The notes beneath the pieces were generated by a model. It did no database searches and was not told the DNA's origin. It worked only from the letters and a program-made list of their open reading frames with translations. The position numbers were made by a program, and so were the translations under genes. Of a DNA stretch of 64,000 bases, positions 41,446 through 50,412 are shown piece by piece (position 1 is the first letter of the stretch; the number at the start of each line of letters is the position of its first letter). The stretch spans positions 1 to 64,000 of the forward strand of contig NZ_QBUY01000026.1 of the NCBI RefSeq assembly GCF_003121405.1, read 5' to 3'. The stretch comes from Paraburkholderia sp. C35 (GTDB taxonomy: Bacteria > Pseudomonadota > Gammaproteobacteria > Burkholderiales > Burkholderiaceae).

Positions 41446-42381
41446 GTGAGCAACACATTGACCCTTCCGAGTACTCTGAGCCCGTCGTCGGCTAAGGCCG
41501 CTCCGGCAGGTGCACTGGCGCTCTCGCATGCTTCTCTTCTGCCCGGCCAGCTGGGCAATATCGACGCCTACATCCAGGCCGTGAACCGGATTCCGATGCT
41601 GACGCCGGCAGAAGAGCGCCAGTACGCCACTGAGTTCCGCGAGCAGAACAACCTCGATTCGGCGCGCAAGCTCGTCCTGTCGCACCTGCGGCTGGTCGTG
41701 TCGATTGCGCGTAACTATCTGGGTTATGGACTGCCGCACGCCGATCTGATCCAGGAAGGCAACATTGGCCTGATGAAGGCCGTGAAGCGCTTCGACCCTG
41801 AGCAGAACGTGCGTCTCGTTTCGTACGCGATGCACTGGATCAAGGCCGAGATCCACGAGTACATCCTGCGCAACTGGCGCATGGTGAAAGTGGCGACGAC
41901 CAAGGCGCAACGCAAGCTGTTCTTCAACCTGCGCAGCCACAAGCAAGGGTTGCAGTCGTTCACGCCGGACGAGATCGACGGCCTGGCGAAAGAGCTGAAC
42001 GTGAAGCGCGAAGAAGTGGCCGAAATGGAAACGCGTCTGTCGGGCGGCGATATCGCGCTCGAAGGCCAGGTCGAGGACGGTGAAGAAGCGTTCGCGCCGA
42101 TCGCCTATCTGGCCGATTCGCACAGCGAACCGACGGCCGTGCTGGCCGCGCGTCAGCGCGACAAGCTGCAAAGCGACGGTATCGCAAGCGCGCTGGAATC
42201 GCTCGATCCGCGCAGCCGCCGCATCATCGAAGCGCGCTGGCTGCAGGTCGAAGACGACGGCTCGGGCGGCTCGACGCTGCACGAACTGGCTGACGAGTTC
42301 GGCGTATCGGCTGAACGTATCCGCCAGATCGAAGCAAGCGCGATGAAGAAGATGCGCACCGCGCTCGCCCAGTACGCGTAA
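41446..42381 (+). CDS. rpoH: RNA polymerase sigma-32 factor (heat shock)
   Basis: Directs transcription of chaperone and protease genes. The 311-residue product has region 1/2 blocks YIQAVNRIPMLTPAEERQYA, LVLSHLRLVVSIARNYLGYG and LIQEGNIGLMKAVKRFDPEQ, and the RpoH box QRKLFFNLRSHKQGL (about 133-147). Region 4 ends with LADEFGVSAERIRQIEASAM. The start is GTG with AAAGGAG 8 nt upstream; an in-frame ATG at 41410 is less likely. Upstream is CIRCE, so HrcA probably represses it. A terminator follows. Confidence 0.96.
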   Translation: MSNTLTLPSTLSPSSAKAAPAGALALSHASLLPGQLGNIDAYIQAVNRIPMLTPAEERQYATEFREQNNLDSARKLVLSHLRLVVSIARNYLGYGLPHADLIQEGNIGLMKAVKRFDPEQNVRLVSYAMHWIKAEIHEYILRNWRMVKVATTKAQRKLFFNLRSHKQGLQSFTPDEIDGLAKELNVKREEVAEMETRLSGGDIALEGQVEDGEEAFAPIAYLADSHSEPTAVLAARQRDKLQSDGIASALESLDPRSRRIIEARWLQVEDDGSGGSTLHELADEFGVSAERIRQIEASAMKKMRTALAQYA

Positions 42382-42433
42382 TCATAGAGAAGCAGCGGGC
42401 GCGCCGGACATCGGCGTAACCCGTTTCTGACAG

Positions 42434-42466
42434 AACCCTGCTCTTCGCAAGAAGGCAGGGTTTTTT
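42434..42466 (+). terminator. Rho-independent terminator after rpoH
   Basis: AACCCTGC-T-CTTC pairs with GAAG-GCAGGGTT (one bulged T, loop GCAA), followed by TTTT. Confidence 0.9.
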
Positions 42467-42518
42467 ATTGCGCGTCGTCAAATATTGCGTCGATTCGAGT
42501 CAACGTCGAGACATTGGC

Positions 42519-42547
42519 TTGACCTCACGCAAGACAAGACTTATTAG
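42519..42547 (+). promoter_or_regulatory. Putative promoter of the cyd operon, with an FNR-like sequence
   Basis: TTGACC (42519-42524), 17-bp spacer, TATTAG (42542-42547). The -35 also begins TTGAC-N4-CGCAA, seven of ten matches to the FNR/ANR consensus TTGAT-N4-ATCAA. Expected leader to cydP is about 140 nt. The rest of the 312-bp gap (42382-42693) holds the rpoH terminator and nothing else I can name. Confidence 0.45.
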
Positions 42548-42693
42548 TGATAGAGCCAAGCCGCCCTCGCGACACGATGACGCGGGGCCGCCCGTCGGAC
42601 CATTCCTACAATGGTCATGCACGCGCCAGTGTGGCCGCTTATGCGCATTGGATCCTGCCGGGACAACCGGCGCGATGTCGTTGCCGATCGAAC

Positions 42694-42966
42694 ATGGCCA
42701 TCACGCTCAACCAGAGGAAGGCTTCACGCCGCACGCTCGCCAGCCGGATCGTGGCGTGGGCGCGTGGCCCGACCTTCGCGCGCGATATCGCGATCGTGCT
42801 CGCGATCAAATTTGCCCTTCTGTTCGCGCTCAAGTTCGCGTTCTTCAATCATCCACAGGCGCAGAACATGTCGCTGCCGCCTGCGCAGGTGACTCAGGCA
42901 CTGCTTTCAGTGCCGATGTCCGCTCCACCGCCGCCTTCGACCCGAGGTGACAGTCATGCCCGCTAG
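42694..42966 (+). CDS. cydP: Cytochrome bd oxidase small subunit CydP
   Basis: A 90-residue protein with one hydrophobic segment (DIAIVLAIKFALLFALKFAF, about 31-50) after a basic N-terminus and a short conserved-looking tail (NMSLPPAQVTQALL). Its position directly before cydA, overlapping cydA by 11 bp, fits the CydP family of small cytochrome oxidase proteins in proteobacteria. The ATG at 42694 is chosen by family start; the frame is open back to 42547 without conservation. Probably an assembly or structural subunit; role is inferred. Confidence 0.75.
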   Translation: MAITLNQRKASRRTLASRIVAWARGPTFARDIAIVLAIKFALLFALKFAFFNHPQAQNMSLPPAQVTQALLSVPMSAPPPPSTRGDSHAR

Positions 42967-44545
42967 CGACGTCGTCGATCTCTCGCGCCTGCAGTTCGCC
43001 GTCACGGCGCTCTATCACTTCCTGTTCGTGCCGCTGACGCTCGGCCTGTCCTGGCTGCTCGTCATTATGGAAAGCGTCTACGTGATGACGGGCAAGCCGA
43101 TCTACAAGGACATGACGCAGTTCTGGGGCAAGCTGTTCGGCATCAACTTCGCGATGGGCGTGACCACCGGCCTCACGCTCGAATTCCAGTTCGGCACCAA
43201 CTGGTCGTACTACTCGCACTACGTCGGCGATATTTTCGGCGTGCCGCTGGCTGTAGAAGGGCTGATGGCGTTCTTTCTCGAATCGACCTTCGTCGGGTTG
43301 TTCTTCTTCGGCTGGAACCGGCTGTCGCGCGTCCAGCATCTCGGCGTCACGTTCCTCGTGGCGCTCGGTTCGAACCTGTCGGCGCTGTGGATTCTCATTG
43401 CGAACGGCTGGATGAACAATCCCGTCGGCGCCGAGTTCAACTACGAAACCATGCGCATGGAGCTGTCGAGCCTGTTCGCCGTGATCTTCAACCCGGTCGC
43501 GCAGGTGAAGTTCGTGCATACGGTGTCGGCGGGTTATGTGACGGCGTCGATGTTCGTGCGGGGGCTTTCTTCCTGGTATCTGCTCAAGCGTCGCGATATC
43601 GACTTCGCGCTGCGCTCGTTCGCGGTCGCGTCCGGTTTCGGGCGTGCGGCCACTTTATGCGTGATCGTGCTCGGCGACGAATCGGGTTACACCACGGGTG
43701 AAGTCCAGCAGATGAAGCTCGCCGCCATCGAATCCGAATGGGAAACCGCGCCGCCGCCCGCGCCGTTCACGATTGTCGGCATTCCGAACCAGCAGGAAGA
43801 ACGCACCGATTACGCGTTGCGCGTGCCGTACGCGCTCGGCATCATCGCGACGCGTTCGCTCGACGAACCCGTGATCGGTCTGAAAGAACTGATGGCGCGC
43901 AACGAGACGCGTATCCGCAACGGCATGCTCGCATACGACGCGCTGCAAAAGATCAAGCAGGGTGACGCCAGCGACGCCACGCACGCCGCCTTCGACCAGC
44001 ACAAAAAAGACCTCGGCTACGGCCTGATGCTCAAGCAGTTCACGCCGAACGTCACCGACGCCACCGCCGAGCAGATCAAACAGGCGGCCAAGAAAACCGT
44101 GCCGCCCGTGCTGCCCGTGTTCTGGTCGTTCCGGTTGATGGTCGGTCTCGGCATCCTGTTCCTCGTGACCTTTGTGCTGGCGTTCTTCTTCTGCGCGCAA
44201 CGCTCACTCTTGCGCCGCAGCCGACGCTGGTTCCTGCGCTGGGCCGTGTGGGCGATTCCGCTGCCGTGGCTCGCGGCGGAATTCGGCTGGATCGTCGCGG
44301 AACTCGGGCGGCAACCATGGACGATCGCGGGCATCCTGCCGACTTCGCTCTCAGCCTCCAGCCTGAAGGCTGGCGATGTGTATCTGAGTCTCGCGGGCTT
44401 CGTGGTGTTCTACACGGCGCTCTTCATCATCGAAATCACGCTGATGTTTAAGTACGCGCGGCTCGGGCCATCGTCGCTGCATACGGGCCGCTATTACCAC
44501 GAGCGGACCGCAAAGCCGACAGTCGGCGCGAACACGGCCGCGTAA
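42956..44545 (+). CDS. cydA: Cytochrome bd ubiquinol oxidase subunit I
   Basis: Heme-carrying subunit that oxidises ubiquinol and reduces O2 to water under low oxygen. The 529-residue product has about nine helices; LQFAVTALYHFLFVPLTLGL contains the heme b595 His near residue 19, VKFVHTVSAGYVTASMFV contains the heme b558 His, and GRQPW is near the end. The Q-loop is the long type (IPNQQEERTDYALRVPYALG through LGYGLMLKQFT), so this is an E. coli-like CydA rather than the short CioA. The ATG has GAGGTGA 5 nt upstream inside cydP. Confidence 0.96.
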   Translation: MPASDVVDLSRLQFAVTALYHFLFVPLTLGLSWLLVIMESVYVMTGKPIYKDMTQFWGKLFGINFAMGVTTGLTLEFQFGTNWSYYSHYVGDIFGVPLAVEGLMAFFLESTFVGLFFFGWNRLSRVQHLGVTFLVALGSNLSALWILIANGWMNNPVGAEFNYETMRMELSSLFAVIFNPVAQVKFVHTVSAGYVTASMFVRGLSSWYLLKRRDIDFALRSFAVASGFGRAATLCVIVLGDESGYTTGEVQQMKLAAIESEWETAPPPAPFTIVGIPNQQEERTDYALRVPYALGIIATRSLDEPVIGLKELMARNETRIRNGMLAYDALQKIKQGDASDATHAAFDQHKKDLGYGLMLKQFTPNVTDATAEQIKQAAKKTVPPVLPVFWSFRLMVGLGILFLVTFVLAFFFCAQRSLLRRSRRWFLRWAVWAIPLPWLAAEFGWIVAELGRQPWTIAGILPTSLSASSLKAGDVYLSLAGFVVFYTALFIIEITLMFKYARLGPSSLHTGRYYHERTAKPTVGANTAA

Positions 44546-44576
44546 CCGGTCACACGACGTCAAAGGACATGACGCT

Positions 44577-45713
44577 ATGGACTACCCAACTCTCAAACTG
44601 ATCTGGTGGGTGCTCGTCGGCGTGCTGCTGATCGGCTTCGCGCTCACCGATGGCTTCGACATGGGCGCGGCGATCCTGCTGCCGTTCATCGGCAAGACCG
44701 ACTCGGAGCGGCGCATCGTCGTGAATACGGTCGGCGCGACGTGGGAAGGCAACCAGGTATGGCTCATCACGGCCGGCGGCGCGATGTTCGCTGCGTGGCC
44801 GCTGGTGTACGCGGCGTCGTTTTCGGGCTTCTATTTCGCGATGCTGCTCGTGCTGTTCTCGCTGTTCTTCCGCCCGGTCGGCTTCGACTATCGCGGCAAG
44901 CGCGACGATCCGCGCTGGCGCACCGCGTGGGACTGGGCGCTGTTCGTCGGCGGCTTTGTGCCGGCGCTGGTATTCGGCGTCGCGTTCGGCAATCTGCTGC
45001 AAGGCGTGCCGTTCCAGTTCGATCAGGATCTGCGCGTCACCTATGAGGGCAGCTTCTGGGCGCTGCTCAATCCGTTCGCGCTGCTGTGCGGTCTGGTAAG
45101 CGTGTCGATGCTGGCTGCGCACGGCGCGGCATTCGTGAAGATGAAATCGGACGGCATCGTGGCGCGGCGCGCTTCCGTGGCGTTGCGCATCGCGTCGCTC
45201 GCTGCCGTCGCGCTGTTTCTGATCGCGGGCGTGCTGGTCGCGACGCTGATCGGCGGCTATCAGATCAGCGAGCCGGCGCCGCTCGATACCGTCGCCAATC
45301 CGCTGCTGAAAAACGTGATCGGCGCGCCAGGTCTGTGGCTGACCAACTACGCGATGTATCCGTGGATGATTGCAGCACCCGTCGTCGGTGTCGTGGGCGG
45401 CGTGCTCGCGCTGGTGCTGGCCAGTTCGCGCTTCGAGCGCTGCGCGTTTCTGTCGACGGCGCTGATGGTGATCGGCGTGATCCTGACAGCGGGCTTTTCG
45501 ATGTTTCCGTTCATCATGCCGTCGTCGCTCGATGGCCGCAGCAGCCTCACCGTATGGGATTCGACCTCGAGCCAGATGACGCTGCAGATCATGCTGATCG
45601 CGGTGATCATCTTCCTGCCCATCGTGCTGATTTACACGAGCTGGGTGTATCGCGTGATGCGCGGCAAGGTGACCGCCGAAGCAATCGAGCAAAACCATCA
45701 TTCGATGTACTGA
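44577..45713 (+). CDS. cydB: Cytochrome bd ubiquinol oxidase subunit II
   Basis: Partner of CydA that forms the proton/O2 path. The 378-residue product begins MDYPTLKLIWWVLVGVLLIG, followed by FALTDGFDMGAAILLPFIGK, the conserved block facing the hemes, and IVVNTVGATWEGNQVWLI. About eight membrane helices follow. It starts 31 bp after cydA with AGGAC upstream, and is followed by cydX. Confidence 0.96.
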   Translation: MDYPTLKLIWWVLVGVLLIGFALTDGFDMGAAILLPFIGKTDSERRIVVNTVGATWEGNQVWLITAGGAMFAAWPLVYAASFSGFYFAMLLVLFSLFFRPVGFDYRGKRDDPRWRTAWDWALFVGGFVPALVFGVAFGNLLQGVPFQFDQDLRVTYEGSFWALLNPFALLCGLVSVSMLAAHGAAFVKMKSDGIVARRASVALRIASLAAVALFLIAGVLVATLIGGYQISEPAPLDTVANPLLKNVIGAPGLWLTNYAMYPWMIAAPVVGVVGGVLALVLASSRFERCAFLSTALMVIGVILTAGFSMFPFIMPSSLDGRSSLTVWDSTSSQMTLQIMLIAVIIFLPIVLIYTSWVYRVMRGKVTAEAIEQNHHSMY

Positions 45714-45748
45714 CCCAACCGACTCAAGCGCGCAACAGGGAGCGAACC

Positions 45749-45877
45749 ATGTGGTACTTCAGCTGGATTCTCGGTATCGGGCTTGCGCTCGCGTTCGGCA
45801 TCATCAACGTGATGTGGCTCGAGGCGAATAACGGCGTCGATCCCGACGCTCATGGAGCGGGCGAGGATAAGCGGTAA
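45749..45877 (+). CDS. cydX: Cytochrome bd subunit CydX (YbgT family)
   Basis: A 42-residue single-span protein, MWYFSWILGIGLALAFGIIN followed by VMWLEANNGVDPDAHGAGEDKR. The N-terminal MWYFSWILG and the Glu after the helix are family hallmarks; CydX stabilises the heme site of CydAB. GGGAG lies before the ATG, 35 bp after cydB. The gene is easily missed because of its size. A terminator follows. Confidence 0.93.
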   Translation: MWYFSWILGIGLALAFGIINVMWLEANNGVDPDAHGAGEDKR

Positions 45878-45881
45878 ACGC

Positions 45882-45911
45882 AAAACGGCGCCCCGCGGGG
45901 CGCCGTCTTTT
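45882..45911 (+). terminator. Rho-independent terminator after cydX
   Basis: ACGGCGCC pairs with GGCGCCGT (with further C/G pairs toward a tight loop) and is followed by CTTTT. Confidence 0.85.
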
Positions 45912-45944
45912 CATGGCCGCTGATTCAGGCCACGACGAACCTCA

Positions 45945-47702
45945 TCAGGCGGTAGCCGTCAGACGCGTCGACAGTTGCTGCGCATAGCGCGGCGCATTTT
46001 CGCCGACAACGATGTGGAACGTATCCGTCGACACCCACGCGACGCTCAGCGTGTCGAGACGTTGACGGTCCACCGCCGACGGATCGCGCACGACGATACG
46101 CAGACGCGTTGCCGCGACGGCTTCCAGTGCCACGACGTTGGTCGCGCCGCCGAACACCGCGAGCCAGCGCAGCGGATCCGGATCGAGCGGACCGTTGCCG
46201 GTCGCAGCGACAGGTGCAGCCGGGGCTGTAGCAGCCGGTTTGGCCGAAGCAACAGGCGCAGCCGCAACCGCACTGCCACTCGCAATCGCCGTGCGGATTT
46301 CATCGGCGATGATGTCCGCTTCCGGTCCAATGATCACCTGCACATTGCCGCCGCCGCGCTTCAGCACGCCACGCGCGCCAATCGACTTCAGCGTGTTTTC
46401 CGACACCTTCTCCGCATCGACCACCGACAGACGCAGACGCGTCGTGCAGGCATCGACCACCGACAGATTCGCCGCACCGCCAAGCGCGGCGATATAACGC
46501 TGCGCACGCGTGCCCGCTGCCGACGCCACACCACCGACAGGCGCGACAAAACCATCCGACGAGAACGATTCGTTGGCCACTTCAGGCGTTTCCTGCTCGC
46601 GGCCCGGCGTTGCCATGTTGAACTTGCGGATGAAGAAGCGGAACAGACCGTAGTACACGACGGCGTACACGAGACCGATCAGGATCGCTTCCCAGCCCTT
46701 CGTCGACAGGCCGTAGTTCAGCACATAGTCGATCGCACCCGCCGAGAACGTGAAGCCGAGCTTGATGCCGAGCGCCGTACAGATGGCCAGCGACAGACCC
46801 GTCAGCACAGCGTGGATCGCGTACAGCACCGGTGCGAGGAACATGAAGCTGAATTCGATCGGCTCAGTCACGCCCGTCAGGAACGACGTCAGCGCCATCG
46901 AGAACAGCAGGCCGAAGATCATCGCGCGACGATCCTTCGGTGCTTCGTGATACATCGCCAGACACGCTGCGGGCAGACCGAACATCATGACCGGGAAGAA
47001 GCCCGTCATGAAGGTGCCTGCCGTCGGATCGCCTGCGAAGAAGCGGTGCAGGTCGCCCGTGACAGCCGCGCCGCCCGGCGGCGTGAACGAGCCGAACACG
47101 AACCATGCGAGCGAGTTCAGGATGTGGTGCAGACCCGTCACCAGCAGCAGACGGTTCAGCAGACCGAACACGAATGCGCCGATTGCGCCCGCCGACGTCA
47201 GCCAGTGACCGGCTGCATCGATGGCGCCCTGAACGGGGCCCCACGCGTAGCCGAACACGATGCCTAACACCAGACACGCGAGCCCCGTGACAATCGGCAC
47301 GAAGCGCTTGCCACCGAAGAACGCGAGGTAATCGGGCAGCTTGATGTCCTTGTACCTGTTGTACAGCATGCCCGCGACGATACCGGCGATGATCCCCGAC
47401 AGCACGCCCATGTTGAGCTTGTCGTTGATGTCTTTCATCACGGCGACTTCGATCAGGTAACCGATCGCGCCCGCCAGCGCCGCCACGCCGTTATTGTCCT
47501 TCGCGAAGCCGACAGCGACGCCGATCGCGAAAAGGAGCGGCAGGTTGTCGAAGATCGCGCCGCCCGCGTCGGCGATCATCTTGATGTTGAACACATCGGG
47601 CTGACCGAGGCGCAGCAGAAGGCCGGCGCCGGGCAAGACCGCGATCGGCAGCATCAGCGCGCGGCCAAGGCTTTGAATCTTCAGAAACGGATTTCCATCC
47701 AT
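45945..47702 (-). CDS. nagE: PTS N-acetylglucosamine transporter EIICB with a second, degenerate EIIB
   Basis: Imports and phosphorylates GlcNAc. The 585-residue product has EIIC (about 1-365; start MDGNPFLKIQSLGRALMLPI, with GVTEPIEFSFMFLAPVLYAI), then EIIB (about 398-475) with the phosphorylated Cys419 in SVVDACTTRLRLSV. After an Ala/Pro linker a second EIIB-like domain (about 508-585) repeats the fold, but the position of the Cys is Ala530 (EAVAATRLRIVV). The ATG at 47702 is preceded by a perfect GGAGGT at 5 nt; a GTG at 47714 is less likely. IIA is supplied by the fusion gene just upstream in the operon. Confidence 0.92.
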   Translation of the reverse strand: MDGNPFLKIQSLGRALMLPIAVLPGAGLLLRLGQPDVFNIKMIADAGGAIFDNLPLLFAIGVAVGFAKDNNGVAALAGAIGYLIEVAVMKDINDKLNMGVLSGIIAGIVAGMLYNRYKDIKLPDYLAFFGGKRFVPIVTGLACLVLGIVFGYAWGPVQGAIDAAGHWLTSAGAIGAFVFGLLNRLLLVTGLHHILNSLAWFVFGSFTPPGGAAVTGDLHRFFAGDPTAGTFMTGFFPVMMFGLPAACLAMYHEAPKDRRAMIFGLLFSMALTSFLTGVTEPIEFSFMFLAPVLYAIHAVLTGLSLAICTALGIKLGFTFSAGAIDYVLNYGLSTKGWEAILIGLVYAVVYYGLFRFFIRKFNMATPGREQETPEVANESFSSDGFVAPVGGVASAAGTRAQRYIAALGGAANLSVVDACTTRLRLSVVDAEKVSENTLKSIGARGVLKRGGGNVQVIIGPEADIIADEIRTAIASGSAVAAAPVASAKPAATAPAAPVAATGNGPLDPDPLRWLAVFGGATNVVALEAVAATRLRIVVRDPSAVDRQRLDTLSVAWVSTDTFHIVVGENAPRYAQQLSTRLTATA

Positions 47703-47810
47703 TGATACCTCCACTCCTTTGTCTCGTGTAGTTACGTAATTGCTTTACATGCTGGTTGAAATGTCGAGCTGACGAGTTGTGTCCGCGGACCGGATACGCC
47801 TGTGAAGCGC

Positions 47811-50375
47811 TCAGTCCTGCGGCCACACCTCACGGCTCAGGGCTCTTACCGCTTGTGCCGATTCGAGCGCCAGAGCATCCTGGGCACGCTGACGGCACAG
47901 CTGATAATCGAGTTTGCGCACGCGCGCCTTGATGCCCGGCACGGAGACGGGATCGACCGACAGTTCCGTCACGCCGAGGCCGACGAGCAGCGGTGCCGCG
48001 AGCGGGTCGCCGGCGAGCGCGCCGCATACGCCGACCCACTTGCCGTGCTTTTCCGCGCCTTGCACGGCGACTTCGATCAGCCGCAGCACGGCCGGGTGCA
48101 GGCCGTCAGCCTGAGCGGCGAGATCGGGCTGGCAGCGGTCCATCGCGAGCGTGTATTGCGTGAGATCGTTGGTGCCGATCGACAGGAAATCCGCGTGCTT
48201 CGACAGCTGATCGGCGAGCAGCGCCGCCGACGGCACTTCGATCATCACGCCGACTTCGATCTTTTCCGAGCGGCCCGCTTCGGCAGCGAGTTCGTCGATG
48301 CGCTTGCGCAGACGCACGAGTTCACCTACATCGGTGACCATCGGCAACAGGATGCGCACCTTGCCGAGCGGCTGAACCGCGAGCAGGCCGCGCAACTGGT
48401 CTTCGAGCAGATCCGGGCGCACTTGCGCGAGACGGATGCCGCGCAGGCCGAGCGCCGGGTTCGGTTCCGGCGGCAGCGTCAGATAATCGACTTCCTTGTC
48501 CGCGCCGACATCGAGCGTGCGGATGATGGCCGTGCGGCCTTGCAGCGCTTCGACGATCGCCTGATAGCTCTGGCGATGCTCGTCGACGGTCGGCGCCGCC
48601 TGGCGGTGAATGAACAGCAGTTCCGTACGCAGCAGACCCACAGCGTCTGCGCCGTTTTCGACGGCGGTGGTCGCGTCTTCGAGCGTCGCGATGTTCGCGG
48701 CGACTTCTATCGCGCGGCCATCGCTGGTCGCTGCAGCTTGCTGCGACGTGCGGCGGTTCGCTTCGCGCACGCCTGCCAGACGCTGACGTTCGTTGCGTGC
48801 GCGTTCGACATCGAGCGCGCTCGGCGCATATTCCAGACGTCCCGCCGATGCATCGACGACAACCTGCGTGCCGTCCGCGATCTTGAGCAACGCATCGCCC
48901 ATTGCGACCAGTGCAGGAATGCCCGCCTGACGTGCGATGATCGCCGCATGCGAGGTCGCGCCGCCGCGTGCCATCAAGAGTGCCGTGACGCGCTTGCGAT
49001 CCAGCGTCGATAGATCCGACGGCGTGAATTCGTCGGCGCTCAGCACGGCCTCATCGGGCAGCGAGCGCGATGCCGCGTTCGAATAACCGAGTGCGCGCAG
49101 CACGCGCTTTTCCAGATCGCGCAAATCAGCGGCACGTTCGGCGAGCAATGCGTCATCGACCTTCGACAGCACGCCGATCTGCGCGCGAATCGCTTCGCGC
49201 CACGCGAAGCCTGCGCTCTTGCCGAGGCTGATCAGATCGCGCGCGGCGTCGAGCAGCGTCGGGTCTTCGAGCAGCACGCGATGCACCGCGAAAATGCCTG
49301 CTTCGCCATGTGCGCCACGTTGCGATGCGTCGTGAACGGTGGCATTCAGTTCGGCGTCGACAGCGGCGATGGCCTTGTCGAGCGCGCGGCTTTCAGCAGC
49401 CGACGTGTTGGTCGTCGTCTCAGGCGGATCGATGTCGGCGTCATCCCAGCGACCCAGCGTGCCGACAGCGATGCCGGGCGCTGCGCACACGCCTGCGAGC
49501 GTGTTCGGCGCGAGCGCTTCGCTACCCGTCGACGGCGCAACCGTGACAGGTGCCGGCGACATCTGACGCGCCGGCTTTTCTTCCACTTCGCCATGCGCTT
49601 CACGCGTCAGTTCGTGCACGACAGCTTCGACGGCGGCCGCAGCCTGCGCACCGATACCAACGACTTCCACCGTCGCGCCCTGCCCCGCACCCAGCCCAAG
49701 CAAACCGACAACGCTTTCGATCGCCGCCTTTTTGCCTTCGTAACGCACTTCGACACGCGCATCGAGACCGCGCGCCGCTTCACGCGCACGCGCTGCCGGA
49801 CGCGCATGCAAACCACCTGCATGTTCGAGCACGACAGTCTGACGCGCTTCCTCGCTGACGCTCGACGCTTCGCGCGACGCTGCTAATGCCGCACCATCGC
49901 GCACGCGCAGCGTGAGAAGAGGCGACTGGCCAGCCGTGAGCTTGCCGCTTTCCGCACGCTCGACGATTTCGAACGCATCGGAATTGGCAATCGCGATCAC
50001 CGACCCGAGACTCGGCGCCTGGCGCGCGACGGCATCCTGATCGAACTCGATCAGCACGTCGCCTGTGCGCACCTTCGCGCCTTGTTCGATCATCGGCGCG
50101 AAACCCTTGCCGTTTAGCTCGACCGTGTCGATACCGATATGCAGCAGGATTTCAGCGCCTTCTTCCGTCGTGATCGTGACAGCGTGGCCGGTACGCGCCA
50201 GATGCATCACGACGCCGTCGCACGGTGCGACGAGCTTGCCTTCCAGCGGATCGATGCCGATACCGTCGCCGAACATGCCGCCCGAGAACACCGGGTCGGG
50301 CACCTTCGCGAGCGGGACGACGGGGCCCGTCATCGGCGCGAGCAGGACAATATGGCCTTCGGAATGGCTCTTCAA
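47811..50375 (-). CDS. PTS fusion protein EIIA(Glc)-HPr-Enzyme I
   Basis: Carries the whole soluble phosphorelay for the GlcNAc PTS in one 854-residue chain. EIIA domain (about 1-150): His64 in TGHAVTITT and active His79 in LLHIGIDTVELNGKGF. HPr domain (about 178-260): His190 in HAGGLHARPAARARE. Enzyme I (about 290-854): active His476 in ARGGATSHAAIIARQAG and PEP-binding VMIEVPSAALLADQL with SIGTNDLTQYTLAMDR. GAGGAG lies 6 nt before a TTG at 50375 that gives MKSHSEGHIV; an in-frame ATG at 50399 lacks a good ribosome site. Similar FruB/NagF-type fusions are known. Located between the SIS gene and nagE. Confidence 0.9.
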   Translation of the reverse strand: MKSHSEGHIVLLAPMTGPVVPLAKVPDPVFSGGMFGDGIGIDPLEGKLVAPCDGVVMHLARTGHAVTITTEEGAEILLHIGIDTVELNGKGFAPMIEQGAKVRTGDVLIEFDQDAVARQAPSLGSVIAIANSDAFEIVERAESGKLTAGQSPLLTLRVRDGAALAASREASSVSEEARQTVVLEHAGGLHARPAARAREAARGLDARVEVRYEGKKAAIESVVGLLGLGAGQGATVEVVGIGAQAAAAVEAVVHELTREAHGEVEEKPARQMSPAPVTVAPSTGSEALAPNTLAGVCAAPGIAVGTLGRWDDADIDPPETTTNTSAAESRALDKAIAAVDAELNATVHDASQRGAHGEAGIFAVHRVLLEDPTLLDAARDLISLGKSAGFAWREAIRAQIGVLSKVDDALLAERAADLRDLEKRVLRALGYSNAASRSLPDEAVLSADEFTPSDLSTLDRKRVTALLMARGGATSHAAIIARQAGIPALVAMGDALLKIADGTQVVVDASAGRLEYAPSALDVERARNERQRLAGVREANRRTSQQAAATSDGRAIEVAANIATLEDATTAVENGADAVGLLRTELLFIHRQAAPTVDEHRQSYQAIVEALQGRTAIIRTLDVGADKEVDYLTLPPEPNPALGLRGIRLAQVRPDLLEDQLRGLLAVQPLGKVRILLPMVTDVGELVRLRKRIDELAAEAGRSEKIEVGVMIEVPSAALLADQLSKHADFLSIGTNDLTQYTLAMDRCQPDLAAQADGLHPAVLRLIEVAVQGAEKHGKWVGVCGALAGDPLAAPLLVGLGVTELSVDPVSVPGIKARVRKLDYQLCRQRAQDALALESAQAVRALSREVWPQD

Positions 50376-50412
50376 ACGGGACTCCTCGACACGTCGCATC
50401 TGAATATCTCGA

